This document shows, piece by piece, positions 13,086-24,918 of a stretch of DNA of 64,000 nucleotides (position 1 is the first letter of the stretch; every line of letters starts with the position of its first letter). The stretch is from Papilionanthe hookeriana x Papilionanthe teres. Lineage: Eukaryota; Streptophyta; Magnoliopsida; Asparagales; Orchidaceae. Made by a program: the position numbers and the translations under genes. A model generated the notes under the pieces. It had not been told where the DNA came from. It saw only the letters and a program-made list of their open reading frames with translations, and did no database searches. The DNA lies in contig CM040421.1 in NCBI GenBank assembly GCA_022702705.1, forward strand, positions 64,354,197 through 64,418,196, given 5' to 3'.

Positions 13086-15002
13086 TGAGTTATTGCTCTT
13101 CGGCGCGCATGACGCCGTCATCTACTCCCTCGTTTTCGGCTGGAGTTATATATACTTGGTCGTCTTCGGCTTCGTCGAGCACGAGACGAAGGTTGGTCGT
13201 ATTCTTCGTCTGTGCTTCGTCCATCGATTGGTTTTCTGCTCGTGATTTCCAGTGAAGATCGGCTTTCTGCTCACGTCGAAGAAGGGGTTCGCATCTACTC
13301 CCTCGTTGTCTCGCATCCCAGCGTCGATCGACTCACCCTGAGTGAAGAGGTTCGCGGCTTCTTTCTGGCTCAGATCCTTAATTGTGCTCGCAGCGAATGG
13401 TTGCGCTGCTGATTGAAAGTCCCCGCTCGAACAGAGTTGTTTTCACTTCATTAACTTGTTGAAGGGTTTCTACTGCTTCGTTTGCTTGCTGTTCCTCGAT
13501 TTCCATGGCGTCGGCCACCTTCGCTTGGGTGGTGGGAAAAGGTAGGGCTACTCGTAACGACCCTGAATATTTGGTATTTCCACAGGCTTTTCATGATGCT
13601 ACAGCAGGAAGAGGTTCTTGTCATGTTATTCACCCCATTGGAGAGAAAGATGGCTATCCTGCCATTTATTTTTCTGAGATTGAGTTAAATGCTTTGAATG
13701 AGAAGGTGAAATTTACCCTTATTGGTAAGTTTGCTTTGGGACATCCTAAAATGGAGTTGGTGAGGAATTTCTTTGACTCACTACACTTCATTGGAGCTTG
13801 GAAGATGGGACTGTTGGATGGAAGACATCTATTGATTCATTTAACGGTGGAGGAGGACTATGCTAGGTTGTTCGCCAATCAGTCTGATTTCATCGCAGTG
13901 ACTGAAATGAAGATTATAAAGTGGTCTCCAGATTTTGAACCCTCTAAGGAACCTCCTGTGGTTCCTATTTGGTTCAAGTCTCCACGCCTCTCATATCAAT
14001 ATTTCAATCATAATGTTATGTTTCAAATTGGCAGAGCCTTTGGTACGCCAATGCAAATGGATTCTACCACTTATAACAGGACTACACCTGATGCTGCTAG
14101 ACTACCATCAAATTTCGGTGGGCTCTGATCAGGACGCTGTTTGGCTCGAGGTAGTTATGGAGTACAAGTCTTATTACTGTCCTCACTACATAATGTTTGG
14201 GCACACCAGGGATAGGTGCCATAGACTCTATCCCCCATCTAAGAGAGGAAATGTTAGGATTTTTATGGGTCAGAAGGCCAATGATCTGGCTGACACTACC
14301 CCCCCATCTACATCACTTGAAGAACAGGAACATGATGAAGTTCATCTTAGACAGGTTAATGAACGGGTTAATATTGTTACCCCTTCACCCCTCTTCCGAT
14401 TCACCTGCTCGAGAAGTGGAGCGAATTGAGACTACTCTGGTAGACATAACATCGGAGATAGAAAAGAATGCTCCTCCTCCTTTTTCTCCTCTTGTTGTTC
14501 TTGTGGCCATAAAACCTGTGATGTCCGACAGGTATTTTCAAAAATTTAGCAGAAAATGAAGAAACCCCCAAGTGATACCCATTGCTGCATCTATTGTTCC
14601 TTCTATGAATTTGAAGGATCAGCCCTCAGAAGAAGAAGAAACAGAAGAAAAAGAAGAAGAAGAAACAGAAGAAAAAGAAGAAGAAGAGAAAGGTTGGGAA
14701 GTTTACCCTTCTTGACGGAAGAAGAAGCCGAGAAGGGTATTTGGAGAATTAATTGATGATATCATGGTTACCCCCGAAAATTGATTAGAACTTAGAAGAT
14801 TACTTTGTGGATCACCACGAACCAGTTCGAGAAAACTGCCTTGGCGACTTTTCTCTTAGACACTGTTATTTGCATGTTTCTTTTCTGTCTTCTGTATCAT
14901 TTGTTTGATGTGTATGGTAGTATAGGGCTTTATCTATTGGGCCCTATCCTCAACTATTCTGTAATCATTTTATTTCAATGAAATAGGCCCTTGGGCTTTG
15001 GA
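13083..15002 (+). mobile_element. Non-autonomous LINE-like retroelement carrying only ORF1
   Basis: A 1.92 kb block of higher GC than its surroundings, flanked on both sides by (AT)n, with a coding region like ORF1 of plant L1 LINEs and no sign of endonuclease or reverse transcriptase. The 5' leader (13,083-13,504) is GC-rich with a CATCTACTCCCTCGTT phrase repeated at about 13,120 and 13,289. The 3' end (14,757-15,002) contains GGGCCCTATCC and TTTCAATGAAATAGG and runs straight into (TA)n. In the paralogous locus near 20.4 kb this block is absent, so it is an insertion into the microsatellite. Target duplication cannot be read within the TA tracts. It could also be a retrocopy of a longer LINE transcript. 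Confidence 0.65.
13505..14756 (+). pseudogene. LINE ORF1-like protein: DUF4283 domain, zinc knuckle, acidic tail
   Basis: The open part (13,505-14,128, start MASATFAWVVGKG) has the DUF4283 profile typical of plant L1 ORF1 (GKFALGHPKMELVRNFF, then W-GAWKMGLLDGRHLLIHL). It is followed by FGTPMQMDSTTYNRT, the usual run-up to a zinc knuckle. After a frame change at about 14,125, YKSYYCPHYIMFGHTRDRCHR gives the CCHC_4-type knuckle with Cys, Cys-equivalent, His and Cys in order. A third frame holds an acidic Glu-rich repeat (about 14,625-14,695, GAAGAAGAA units). ORF1 products bind RNA as a chaperone for retrotransposition. Two or more frameshifts make it a pseudogene unless they are assembly indels. 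Confidence 0.75.
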
Positions 15003-15008
15003 ATATAT

Positions 15009-15051
<43 letters not shown>
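15003..15051. repeat. (TA)n microsatellite
   Basis: About 49 bp of TA repeat between the LINE-like insertion and the 3' end of gene copy 2. The sequence that follows (TATTCTCAAAA) is the same as after the (TA)n at 20.5 kb. Confidence 0.95.
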
Positions 15052-15053
<2 letters not shown>

Positions 15054-15433
15054 TCAAAACAACTTTAATCCTACTAATCTCTTCAAAGAAAACCTCAAAT
15101 ATATAGACCAACCCCTATGCATGCCACCCATATACCTACATTTACCGCCCAACTAATACCTTGACTCCCCATTCTATCTCCATCTTCTTTTCTTTTATCC
15201 TCTACATAATCCAAACCATAAAAGCGTTTTCTCCTTAGCTTCAACCGCTCTTGCATCAAAAGACATCACTTTGTCACTATAATTATCTTTGCTTTCAGCG
15301 GATTCACCATCTTGCACACGTTAAAAAATCCCATGTAAAGCTTTATCTCCATGGATTCGAAACTCAAAGTGAAGCCCATTACCGTTACATCAAATCGATG
15401 TAAACATTCAACACTACTTCTGATTTGTGAGTG

Positions 15434-17211
15434 TGCTGACCTCACTTTTGGTTGAGATCTAGCCTCTCATTAGAATATCAGAGGGTCTAACCATAATACT
15501 CTCCTGGTGACTTTCTTAGAAGACTAGTCTTGGAACCCTCCCCCTTTGAAATTCAAACTTTTCTCACTTCACTGGGAGTTTTCATATGCTTAAGGCTTAA
15601 CCTCCAACTTTTGGGAGGAAGAAACCTAGCATAAGGAATCCTAGAGGAAGTCTCCTATAGGTGGTCAGACTCTATGATCTACCCCAGGAGGTCTGGAGCT
15701 TCCACAAACTTCACACTCACAAACCTAAGCAAAGTACATTTCAACCTGGCCTCCTAACTCTTTGGAAACTCATGTGTGTGATTTTCTCCAAGCTCTTAGC
15801 CCCAAGCTAAAGGATTGATTAGTACCAACACATAGAGGACAGAATGAGTGTTACCTTTGGTCCATGGCTAAATCTAAACAATTCCATACTACTAACCTCC
15901 AACCAACCTCAATTTTTCCAAAATTTTGATTTTTGACCCCTTGCCTCTAAACCTACCTAAAATACCCGTAAACCCTAAAGTCTACAAAAACTCCCAAAAT
16001 TACCCAAATTACCTATTTTTCTTGAAGAACTATTTCAAAATATTCCCCATCACTCAAATTGACCAAAATTACCCAAATTTACCAAAATTTCCAAATACCC
16101 CAAAAATCCCCAAAATTACCAATATACCCTTCCACGCCTAAAAATTCAAAAATTTAAAAAATTCCCAAAACCTCTTAAATATTTCCAATTTCATTTCACT
16201 TAACTACCAAATGAACCAATTTGACCAACTTAGCCCAATTTAACCAAAAGCCCCAATTTGACTCTTTAACCCAAAAATACTTAAATTAAACCCAATGTCC
16301 ACCCACTTACCCCCAATCTTACCAAATTTCATTTCCAAACTCTAATTCAACATCTTTAGCCTCAATCTAAACCAAACTTAAACTCAATTTAGCTCACATT
16401 TGAGTTCAATTTCACTTAAAATTCAAAAGCCCCAATTTTGCCTAAGTGACCTAAATCCCCTAAATTGACCTAATGTCAATCAATTTCCCATCAATTTAAA
16501 TTCTAAACTTCCCATGACACTCCCTTAAAAAAAATGCAACATTCAATTGCCCCTAATTTGAGCCCAAGTCTCACCCAAAGTCACTTAACGTCCAAAACCC
16601 CAAATTTTGACACAAACATGCCATTTGATCAAAATCCCGAGTGCCCCCATACCCCTTGAAACTCAAAATTGAGCTTTGTCAGTGTGACATCCCTTCAGTG
16701 ATCAATGGCACTGCTCTGCCCTCACCTTAAGCGGCCTAAAGCACCCAAAGCCAAGCCCTGAGCTCAGCCAATTGGCCATGGCTATAAAAGCCACCCTTCA
16801 CGGCCAAAATCCAGGTGCTGAAAATTTCCTAAGAAAACTCTGCCAAAACTTACCAGAGCCTCTCCAAACATCCCTAAGCTCATTCCAACCATTTTCCCCC
16901 TCTGATTCCCTCTGCATTAGATAAGGGAAATTGTTGGTCAACAATGGTTTGCAGGCCAAATGGATATCATGAATTCTTTAGTTTATTTGATCAAGCCTTA
17001 CCGCTAAGAAATGTATCCATTTTCCGGGATGGATACATGTCTTGTGGTGAAGTGCTCAATTATTTAAACTATCGTTTATATGAGATCGGTTTGATTTCGT
17101 ATTATTCAAAATTAAAATATTATTTTCAAAAATTCATATGTATTAAATTAAATCAAAACTCTATTTTATAAAAATATATTTTAAACCTTTCAAAGACTTT
17201 AACGACTGACA
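15434..17211 (+). mobile_element. Solo LTR, short (1.78 kb) member of the giant-LTR family
   Basis: Begins TGCTGACCTCAC and ends GACTGACA (TG...CA), flanked by GAGTG (15,429-15,433) and TAGTG (17,212-17,216); the uninterrupted gene copies read GAGTG once, so this is a 5-bp target duplication with one change. The start resembles the TGTTGACCTCA start of the 7.4 kb LTRs. The last ~290 bp (from about 16,920) align with the last ~340 bp of those LTRs (GGATGGATACATG, GAGATCGGTTTGATTTC). The long middle block of the 7.4 kb copies is missing. It is C-rich in U3 (15.9-16.6 kb), with a TATA box at 16,783. No internal region remains, so it arose by LTR-LTR recombination or deletion. Confidence 0.88.
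16783..16789 (+). promoter_or_regulatory. TATA box of the short solo LTR
   Basis: TATAAAA, followed ten bases later by CCTTCACGGCCAAA. The TATA plus GGCC arrangement recurs at 35,378, 38,031 and 60,280 (minus), which marks the U3/R border of this LTR family. Confidence 0.7.
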
Positions 17212-17413
17212 TAGTGATATTTTTTCGATTAAGGGGGGGAAAGATTTATCAGAGCCTCCTTGTTAGCAGGGAAATTAGTACCATTAACTACCAATGAGTT
17301 TCATTATTTCTAAGGTAGACTGATGCTATTTTTTTTGGGACATGGGATTGTTGATTTGGGGGGATGGTGAGATGGAGTTTGAAAGATTGGAGTTCAAGAA
17401 TAATGTGATCTAT

Positions 17414-19403
17414 TATGAAGACCTTTTCTTTTTTCTTAATTTTTTTTTTTCTCTTGAAATGTTCTCTCTTTGCAGTTTAAGGTGGCAACTCCCATGATTG
17501 ATTTCTAGGATGCAACTTAGTGAGAGAGAAGGAAAGATTTAAGGTTTAGATAAAAAATGTGAGTTTATATATGACATATTGGGGCTTTATTTTTGGAAAA
17601 TTTCAATTATCTTTGAGTAAAATTGATGTCGTGGACAAAACATATATCTTTTAACGGGTCCAACACTCCACATTTTTTGGATTGTATGTTGGAAGGGCTT
17701 TGGCCCTTTGAACTCAAAATTTTAATCGAAAACTTCAAAATTTTGTTTCTTAAAATCATGCAAATAAATAAGATTTACATATATATCACACAATTTATGT
17801 GTATTTACATATCTAATATTTAAAATTTATTATTTCTACTAGATGATTGTATTGATTGTATGAAAAGGAATGAGAATATTATTAAGAAGGATATGATTAA
17901 TAGTTTTTTTCTTAATTTATTCGGTATTTGATCATCTTACTTCTGAATAAATTTCACTTAAGTATGTTTTTCTTCAAGAAGGAAGAATTTTAAAATGATA
18001 TTAGTCTAAAGCTAAATTGAAAGCATTTTTGCCAATTTTTTTTTTATATGTGCGGTAAAATTTTATAGGATGATTTACAAGAATTGGACACAATAGCATA
18101 ATGCATTAGTATTTTGTGCATGAGACATTTTGGAAGCAAATTAAATTTGAGACATGATAATTCACTGAGTTGAATATCTAAAGAATAAATTATTAAATTT
18201 AAATATATTAAATAGAAATTAAGAAATTAAATGTTTAATAGAAGCATCTCTACTGGCAACTTCATTTTTTTTTTGTTTTGTAAACATTAGCTAATTGGGT
18301 CTTGGATTTTTTTTTTTTTTGTAAATGAAACTTCATTTAAATGGATTTTAAATTTCCTCAATAAATAAATTAAATTCTAATAAATAAAAATGAATATCAT
18401 CTCGTAATAATTGAAATGCAGTCTATATGATTCCAACAATTCTGTCATGGTCAGTTATTTTTAATTAAATTAAACTAACCAAATTTTATAGATTAAACAA
18501 ATTAATAATAAAATTAAAAAAAATTTTAATGGAGAATAATTCAAATTAAATAAAACAAATTACCAAATTTAGCCACTAAATCCTAACGGAAGAGAAATCC
18601 CAAAAAAGATTAAATTCAAAATTGCTTAAAATATACAATAATATCTGAAAATAAAAAACTCAAATAAGTTGAATGGTTTAAGAAACATTTATTTTAAGGT
18701 GAAATGTTGTTATGAGAAATCTAGCATGGATGATTTGAACTTTTTTGTATGTTTTATTAATTTTTGGCAATGTAGCACAACCTAAGATTTAATTCCAAAT
18801 AAAAATATATCCTTGCCATATATTATTTTAAGATGTTAAGCTATATATGTATATATATTCCCAATATAATTTGTGAACTTGGTGTGGGCTATGCTTCCGG
18901 TAAACCATCACTATATAATTATTATCAATGCACAAATAAAGAGGAGTATAACAAAATCATAATTAAATATAAAATAAATAATTAAACTTCTCTTAAACTA
19001 TAAAGTTATGTTTTTCTTATTTCACCTCTATCATTTGAGTAGTAGTAGGATCAAAATTTTCTTGTACATAATCTGCAATCAATTGCATTGTAAATTATGT
19101 TTAAATAGAGAATATAAGTATATTTGTAAATATTTCATATATTATACTATTTACTCACATTACAATTCCTTGAAAAAAAAAATTTTGATCATTTTGTTTT
19201 AATTCAGTCAACAATCAACAAGATAAAGACATCAAATTAAATTGGATGTACAAATGAAAGTAAATATTGTAACATTAGGATACTATTTGGGAAAGAAATA
19301 AATGGTAAAATATAACATATTATAATTGTTTACATATATTGCTTTGGGACCAATGATCCTTCTCTAGAAAAAAATACTAAAATGAAGAGAACTCAACATA
19401 TAA
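17414..19403 (-). other. Duplicated upstream flank of copy 2 and adjoining segment
   Basis: 17,414-18,830 aligns with the upstream flanks of copies 1 and 3. 18,830-19,403 aligns with 12,240-12,975. AT-rich, no gene found. The left edge of the U2B'' retrocopy is taken where a short T-run (A-run on minus) begins at about 19,404. Confidence 0.6.
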
Positions 19404-20426
19404 TTTTTTTATATATGCAAATATGTCGAATGAATTCACATTGATTGGAGTGCAATTTGATACACTAACAACCCTATTAACATAAAAAAAATGAAAGGGA
19501 AAGGCGATGCTACAAGAGCACTAAAATGAAAACAAAAAACTAAATCCAGAAAGACATGTAGAGAAGTTGCCATATAAAAGAAGATGAAATAGTAAGCATT
19601 CCGCCGAAAGAGAAGCAGTCGCCCTGAATAGATACTGCAAAGCTACACAGATCTCTACTTCTTTGCATAAGAGATGACCATCGAATTTTGAGCCGTCGTC
19701 TTAAAAACCTAGAGAGCTTGCATGGAAACCGTAGACTGCATCTCATCTCCATACTCTACAAAAGCAATCCCAGGTTTTGTTTCAACCATTCGAACCGCTT
19801 TGAATCCTGGGTACTGACAGAAAAGCATTTGCAGCATCATTGGAGTGCATTCATGGGAAAGATTCTCAACGAACAAGATATTGTTTGGTGGAGCTGGAGC
19901 CTCCGGAAGCTTGGCCCCTCCAGGATAAGACAATTGAGATAGTGACGACAAAGTACCATAAGCTCCAACATAAGCAGAGTTCAACCCAGCTTGATTAGCA
20001 TCACGATGTCGCTCCTAGCATCTTTTTTCAGCTTTATCATCATGTCTCCTCCTCCTCTCTCGAGGTACAAAAGTGCCATCAGCTTTAGCTATAATATCTG
20101 ATTTTGTTTTAGCATATTGAATCCTCATAGGTTTCTCATAGAAAGGAAATCCTTGCATCCGCTGAAGTGTCTCCATAGCTGATGCAACATCTTCAAAGAC
20201 AACCCATGCTTGACCTTTGTGTTTCAGAGTTTTAAAGGCAAGCACTTCCAATATTTTACCAAATTGAAAAAAACCGCATTTAGGGACTTCTTGAGCTCCT
20301 CCGGTTTTATCTTCTCGTTTAGATTATTGATATAGATTGTCATCATGGCTGGAATAGCCGGTGCTTCGCCTCCGCTGGTTGCATTACTCATCCTCCGGTC
20401 CCTCCACCGAATGGAGAACTCAACAA

Positions 20427-20428
<2 letters not shown>
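19404..20428 (-). pseudogene. Processed (intronless) copy of U2 snRNP protein B''
   Basis: Minus strand, start MSNATSGGEAPAIPAM at 20,391, stop at 19,656 after SYAKK. Two RRM domains are readable in order: RRM1 begins TIYINNLNEKIKPEELKKSL with RNP1-like GQAWVVFEDV, a basic linker PRERRRRHDDKAEKR follows, and RRM2 has NNILFVENLSHECTPMMLQMLF. Length (about 245 codons) is near the usual ~230 aa. U1A/U2B'' family proteins bind snRNA stem-loops in the spliceosome. The coding run is uninterrupted by introns, has a frameshift near 20,260 and a TAG near 20,017, its 5' UTR abuts (TA)n and an A7 run follows the 3' UTR, so I call it a retroposed pseudogene. Confidence 0.85.
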
Positions 20429-20481
<53 letters not shown>

Positions 20482-20512
20482 GACACACACACACATATAA
20501 ATACATATATAT
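20429..20512. repeat. (TA)n and short (AC)n microsatellite
   Basis: About 49 bp TA repeat followed by ACACACACAC and more TA. It separates the U2B'' retrocopy from the intact membrane-protein gene and is orthologous in position to the tracts at 12,975-13,082 and 15,003-15,051. Confidence 0.95.
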
Positions 20513-20514
20513 TC

Positions 20515-21189
20515 TCAAAATAACTTCAATCCTATTAATCTCTTCAAAGAAGACCTCGAAATAAATAGCCCAACTCCTATGCATGCTACCCAAACACCCA
20601 CATTCGCCCAACTAATACTTTTCCTTACCATTCGATTTCCACCTTCCTTCTTTTTTTCATTCACATAATCAGAATAATCAAATCCTCTCATCTCATCATT
20701 CTTATTTTCTTTCTCCGTCTCATCTTCCTCCTTTATTTCCTGTAACATAGGATAAAACCTTTTTCTCCTTAGCTTCATCAGCTCTCGCATCAAAAGCCCT
20801 TGCTTTGTCACTACACTTATCTCAACCCATTCAGACAGGTTGATTTCTTCACAACGTAGCTCCCATGTTTTTTCTCGTTGGAAAATCCCTTGTAGAGCTT
20901 TCTCTCCCTTGATCCAGACCTCAAAGCGAATCCCATTGCCAATACAAACTAGATTTGAACTTGCAAATATTACCTCTGATTTGTAAGTGATATCCTTCGA
21001 TCGAACACGGCAAAGTTCTATTAAAGCCTCTTTATTAGCAGGGATGTCGGTGCCATTAACTGCCAATGGAGTTTCATTAATTCTAGGAAGGTAAACTAAT
21101 GTTATTTTTTGTGGGAGACGAGATCGTCGATTTGGGGGGATGGTAAGATGGAGTTCGAAAGATTGTAGATCAAGAGTAATGTGATCCAT
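20515..21189 (-). CDS. Conserved plant protein with C-terminal membrane segment (copy 3, intact)
   Basis: Single-exon frame of 224 aa with start MDHITLDLQSFELHL at 21,189. The N-terminal ~135 residues form a compact domain (LTLVYLPRINE-like at 30-45, RFEVWIKGEKALQGIF near 108-124). I believe this is the small plant family labelled 'erythronate-4-phosphate dehydrogenase family protein' in Arabidopsis, but that label says little about function. Residues ~150-185 are acidic and Lys-rich. Residues ~196-213 (WANVGVWVACIGVGLFI) form one membrane helix followed by basic residues, suggesting a tail-anchored protein facing the cytosol. It is the only undamaged one of three copies and keeps a TATA box upstream. 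The role is unknown to me; it could be a live gene or a recent copy. Confidence 0.75.
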   Translation of the reverse strand: MDHITLDLQSFELHLTIPPNRRSRLPQKITLVYLPRINETPLAVNGTDIPANKEALIELCRVRSKDITYKSEVIFASSNLVCIGNGIRFEVWIKGEKALQGIFQREKTWELRCEEINLSEWVEISVVTKQGLLMRELMKLRRKRFYPMLQEIKEEDETEKENKNDEMRGFDYSDYVNEKKKEGGNRMVRKSISWANVGVWVACIGVGLFISRSSLKRLIGLKLF

Positions 21190-21294
21190 TACGAAGAATG
21201 GACAATGAATCCCTTTTGCTTTCCTTTTTGCTAAGAATTTTTTCCTCTTTAATTATTCTCTCTTCGGAGTTTAACATGGCAACCCCCATGAATG

Positions 21295-21301
21295 ATTTAT
21301 A
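21295..21301 (-). promoter_or_regulatory. TATA box of the intact membrane-protein gene
   Basis: Minus-strand CCCTATAAATCA, about 106 bases upstream of the start codon. The same motif is kept in copy 1 (about 369-380) and damaged in copy 2. Assignment by position and motif only. Confidence 0.55.
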
Positions 21302-22350
21302 GGGAGCACATAGAAGGAGAGATTTAAGGTTTAGATAAAAAAAATTGTGATTTTAGCAATGACACGTTGCGGCTTTATTTTTGGAAGTTGTGAATTGTCT
21401 TCGGGATAATAGCAACCCTCTAAAATAGATGTCGTGGCAAAAACACACATTTTTTAATGGTCCAACAGTCCGCTTTTCCAGGTTATAATTTGGAACTGTT
21501 TTGGCCCTTTCAACTCAAAAATTTAATGAGAATGTTCAAAAATTAGTTTCCTTAAATTATGCCAACAAAAAAGATTTACATATATGTCACACAATTTCTT
21601 TTTATTTACATATTTAATATTTAAAATATATTATTTCTTTTAGATAATTTTAGCTATTGCTTGAAATGGAATGAGAACTATTTTTTAGAAGAATTTGATT
21701 AGTGGTTTTTTCTTAATTTATTTGGTATTTGATCATCTAAGTTTTGAAAAAAATCCACTTAAATTTGGTTTTCCTTAAGAATGATGAATTTTAAAATGAT
21801 ATTAGTCTAAAGTTAAAGTGAAATTATTTTTTCCAAGTAATTTCTTATATGTGTGTTAAAATTTGTTTGGATAATAATTCTATTGATTAAATATTTAATT
21901 AATATTTTATTAATTTAAATTAGGTTAAATAGAGATTATGTTAAGATTCAAATATTTAATATAATCTTTTTTATTGGCAGCCGCTTTTTTGGTAAATATT
22001 ATATCATTTAGCGTCTTAGATAATTTTATTTGTCTAGATTAAACCTCATTTAAATGGATTTTAAATTTCCTAAATAAATATATTAAATTTTAATAAATAA
22101 AAATTAATATAATCTTATAATAAATAGAAATGCACTCTAAATGTTTTTGATAATCTCGCCATGGTCAGTAATGACCTATTACACCAAATCTTTGTGGTTT
22201 TTAGGTCATTTTTTCAATTAAATTAAAATAAACATATTTTATTGATTAAATAAATTAATAATAAAATTTAAAACATAAAATGTATAACAATTCAATGTAA
22301 ATAAATCAAAATACCAAAATTTGCCCACTAAATCTTAAGGAAAGAGAAAT
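21302..22350 (-). other. Duplicated upstream flank of copy 3
   Basis: AT-rich sequence collinear with 380-1,560 and 17,510-18,600. It ends abruptly at about 22,350 (after CCTAAGAG), where an LTR fragment begins. Confidence 0.6.
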
Positions 22351-22859
22351 CCCTAAGAGGAATTGGGGAATTTAGTAAATTTGGGGAAGTTAGGGAATTA
22401 TTGTGGATTTGAGGTGGATTTGGTGGATAGGAATTGTCTTAGTAAATTTGGGATGGATTGGGTAGTTTAGTAATTTGGTGTTTTTTGGTAATTTTTTGGA
22501 AATTAGGAAACCTTGTTCAGTTTAGGTGGATGGGTAGGGTGAAGTGTGGTGAAAGAGGTGTGAGTGTAGTGCATGTGTGAGCGGAGTGAGGAGCCAAGTC
22601 ATAAGGAGTTTTCGTAAGGCCTGAAGGCCTTACTGGAACTCTTTTTTGAAATTCATCATGTTGTTCTAAGCCAAATCAACTAAATGTTGAGGATTTATGA
22701 CAACCCATAATAAGACTACAAAATAATCAAGAAGTGGTTTGAGTTTTTAAGTGAGGTGGACTCCATCACTAGTCTTGTAGGATAATCAATAAGAAAGTCC
22801 TTTGGTTTAATCCTAAGCTCTAAAACAAAAATTAGACCTCACAAGAATTGGGGTCAACA
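22351..22859 (-). mobile_element. Fragment of a giant-family LTR, 5' (U3) end
   Basis: On minus the first bases are TGTTGACCCCA (ending at 22,859) with TGAGGTCTAA following, the same start as the LTRs at 33,022 and 35,651. Further in, minus-strand CAAACCACTTCTTG, a GAACTCC phrase, a CACTACACTCACACC run and then C-rich AAATTACCAAA sequence follow in the same order as at 33,120-33,650. It stops after about 510 bp at the edge of the duplicated flank, so only the 5' end of U3 is present. Confidence 0.72.
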
Positions 22860-23723
22860 AGCTTCATCATGAATCAGCCGATAATCACTGAGGCTGTTGA
22901 TATCTTTTATTCCCATTAAAATTTTCAACTCTAATCATGTTTTCAGTGTTTTGTATTTGGCTTCATTGTTTGTACACAACTCTATCAAGTAGTAGGAGAA
23001 CCTCAACATTCCATGCGAAGGAGTGAAAAAGATTGATTAGATACATGCTTTACTAAGAATTATTGCTTTCAATTATTTATTTTGTTACATTGAAGAAGCT
23101 CTGTTAAAGTACATCTCCCAATATTGCGCATTGGGGTTTCTAAATTTTAAAGGACACTCTGCTGAGAACGTGTGCGTCACCAAGAAGTCTACTACAAGTT
23201 ATCTTTTAATGGCGCACAAAGGAATGAAATTTATATCAAATTGCAATAATATCATTGACCACCCTTGCTAATCCTTCGAAAAATGCTGGTTAAGTCATCA
23301 AATATTGCAATGGATGAGACATTGAAATAAGGTAGATCTTATGTGAAAGCATGTAATTTCTAATTTTTTTATATAACAAAGATTAAAGCATGGATTGGAG
23401 GGTACTTTATTTCTGTCGGATTTAGGCTATGACTAAAATAATAGAGAGTAGTTTCTTTAATCTTGTCATTAACTTGTGCTATCAGATAAAGTTCCAAAAA
23501 TTAACTGGAGATTGAGGCTGTTAAGATATGAGTTGTCATCAAATACTATTTTATGCTTTTAAAAGCACATTGACATTTATTGTTCCATGTAAATGTAAAC
23601 TCCTTATTGGTCAACACAGTAAAATGTCTTTGATATGAGCGATACACCAACGACAACATCAAAAATTTAGTTGTTGGCTATGTAAATAGATAACAATTAA
23701 AACGTATGTGTGCAAATCCTCCT

Positions 23724-23792
<69 letters not shown>

Positions 23793-24918
23793 AAACCTTA
23801 GACATTAAAGGCTTTACAAAAGTGATTGGGTCAATCTGCAGTTAGACATGTATTAAGGGAAAGAATAAAAAACAAATAGGAGCTGGTTTTCTTTTACGCC
23901 TTTTTTACGAAGTTAGAGGTCACTCTAGATGAAGAGACCATGTCCAACCATTTCGATACTCACAAAAAAAAGGCATACAGCAGTTTTAGAAATTTCAACG
24001 CTTTCAATTAACAGCCTCCAGATTTAAGAGTGTTACTCAGCCTGCATCAGCAAGGTATTTATGTTAAGATTTAAGCCATGCAACTTTGATGGGAATAATA
24101 ATTAACTAAAACATAAAACATTTTTATTTACATGCATACCCCTCACTTGAAGCTTTAACATAGAATCAAAAATTGAAGTGAAATACACTTTTTCATGTAT
24201 GACCGTATGGGTATATGTCACCGAGGAGTTACGAGTCTTAGATATACAAATACATTAAACTTGTGTGGTATGCATGTAATTTCCCAACCTTGATTTTAAA
24301 GGTTCTTCCCAACCTATTGCATCAAACAATACTAAAAACAAAAACAAAACAGAAAAAAAAAACAGAAAATCAGTTTTACAATATCTAAATATATATTTTT
24401 TGACATTTGCAATGACTTAATGCATTCATACAACATTACACTGCTGCGTGAAATAGTGAAGATAGAAAAGACGAACCCACAAAGGAGTTAAAGACTAATA
24501 ATAGGCTTTTAAATTTTAACTTTGAAAGAGAACTAAACCGTCTTTCAACGATTATATTTTCAAATTATCACTTGTTAAAACATTATTTTTTAGGGATAAT
24601 TCCAACCATCGCTATTTACAAAACAAGCCCTTGGATGATCCTTTTTGCTTCTTTTCTTCTTGAACTAACAAACCAATGCATTTTCATATGCCACGATCAA
24701 AACATTTATCGTGAATTTTGAAATTTTAGCGAAATTGAAAAAGGATGAAAGAGGGTGCTAAATTTGTAAACAGCAATACTTCAAGTCTGCGAATGTAAAT
24801 GCCCCTATTTTTATTATGTTTATATATTTTATGCCTTCATTTCATATTTTTAATAATAAATGTGTCCCATATTAGTATCATATAGTAGATAGATATAACG
24901 GTCTTAGTGCCTAAAAAG

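Larger units (their letters stand above)
15052..17413 (-). pseudogene. Copy 2 of the membrane-protein gene, broken and split by a solo LTR
   Basis: On minus the 5' part lies at 17,413-17,217 and the 3' part at 15,433-15,052; both align with the intact copy at 20515-21189. The start codon has become ATA (17,413-17,411). The region equivalent to the acidic linker and membrane segment is shortened and scrambled. A 1,778-bp LTR (15,434-17,211) sits in the codons that read RVRSKDITYKSE in the intact copy. The upstream TATA box of the other copies is also altered (TAGAAATCAA at about 17,500). All signs point to a dead paralogue. Confidence 0.85.

Noticed and set aside
12936..13121. Open frames encoding IYIYIY near (TA)n tracts (also around 20.4-20.6 kb)
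   Set aside because: They are translations of dinucleotide repeats.
20515..21189. MSP-domain VAP protein
   Set aside because: A C-terminal anchor and beta-rich N-terminus suggested it at first, but the characteristic MSP phrases are absent and the sequence fits another small plant family better.
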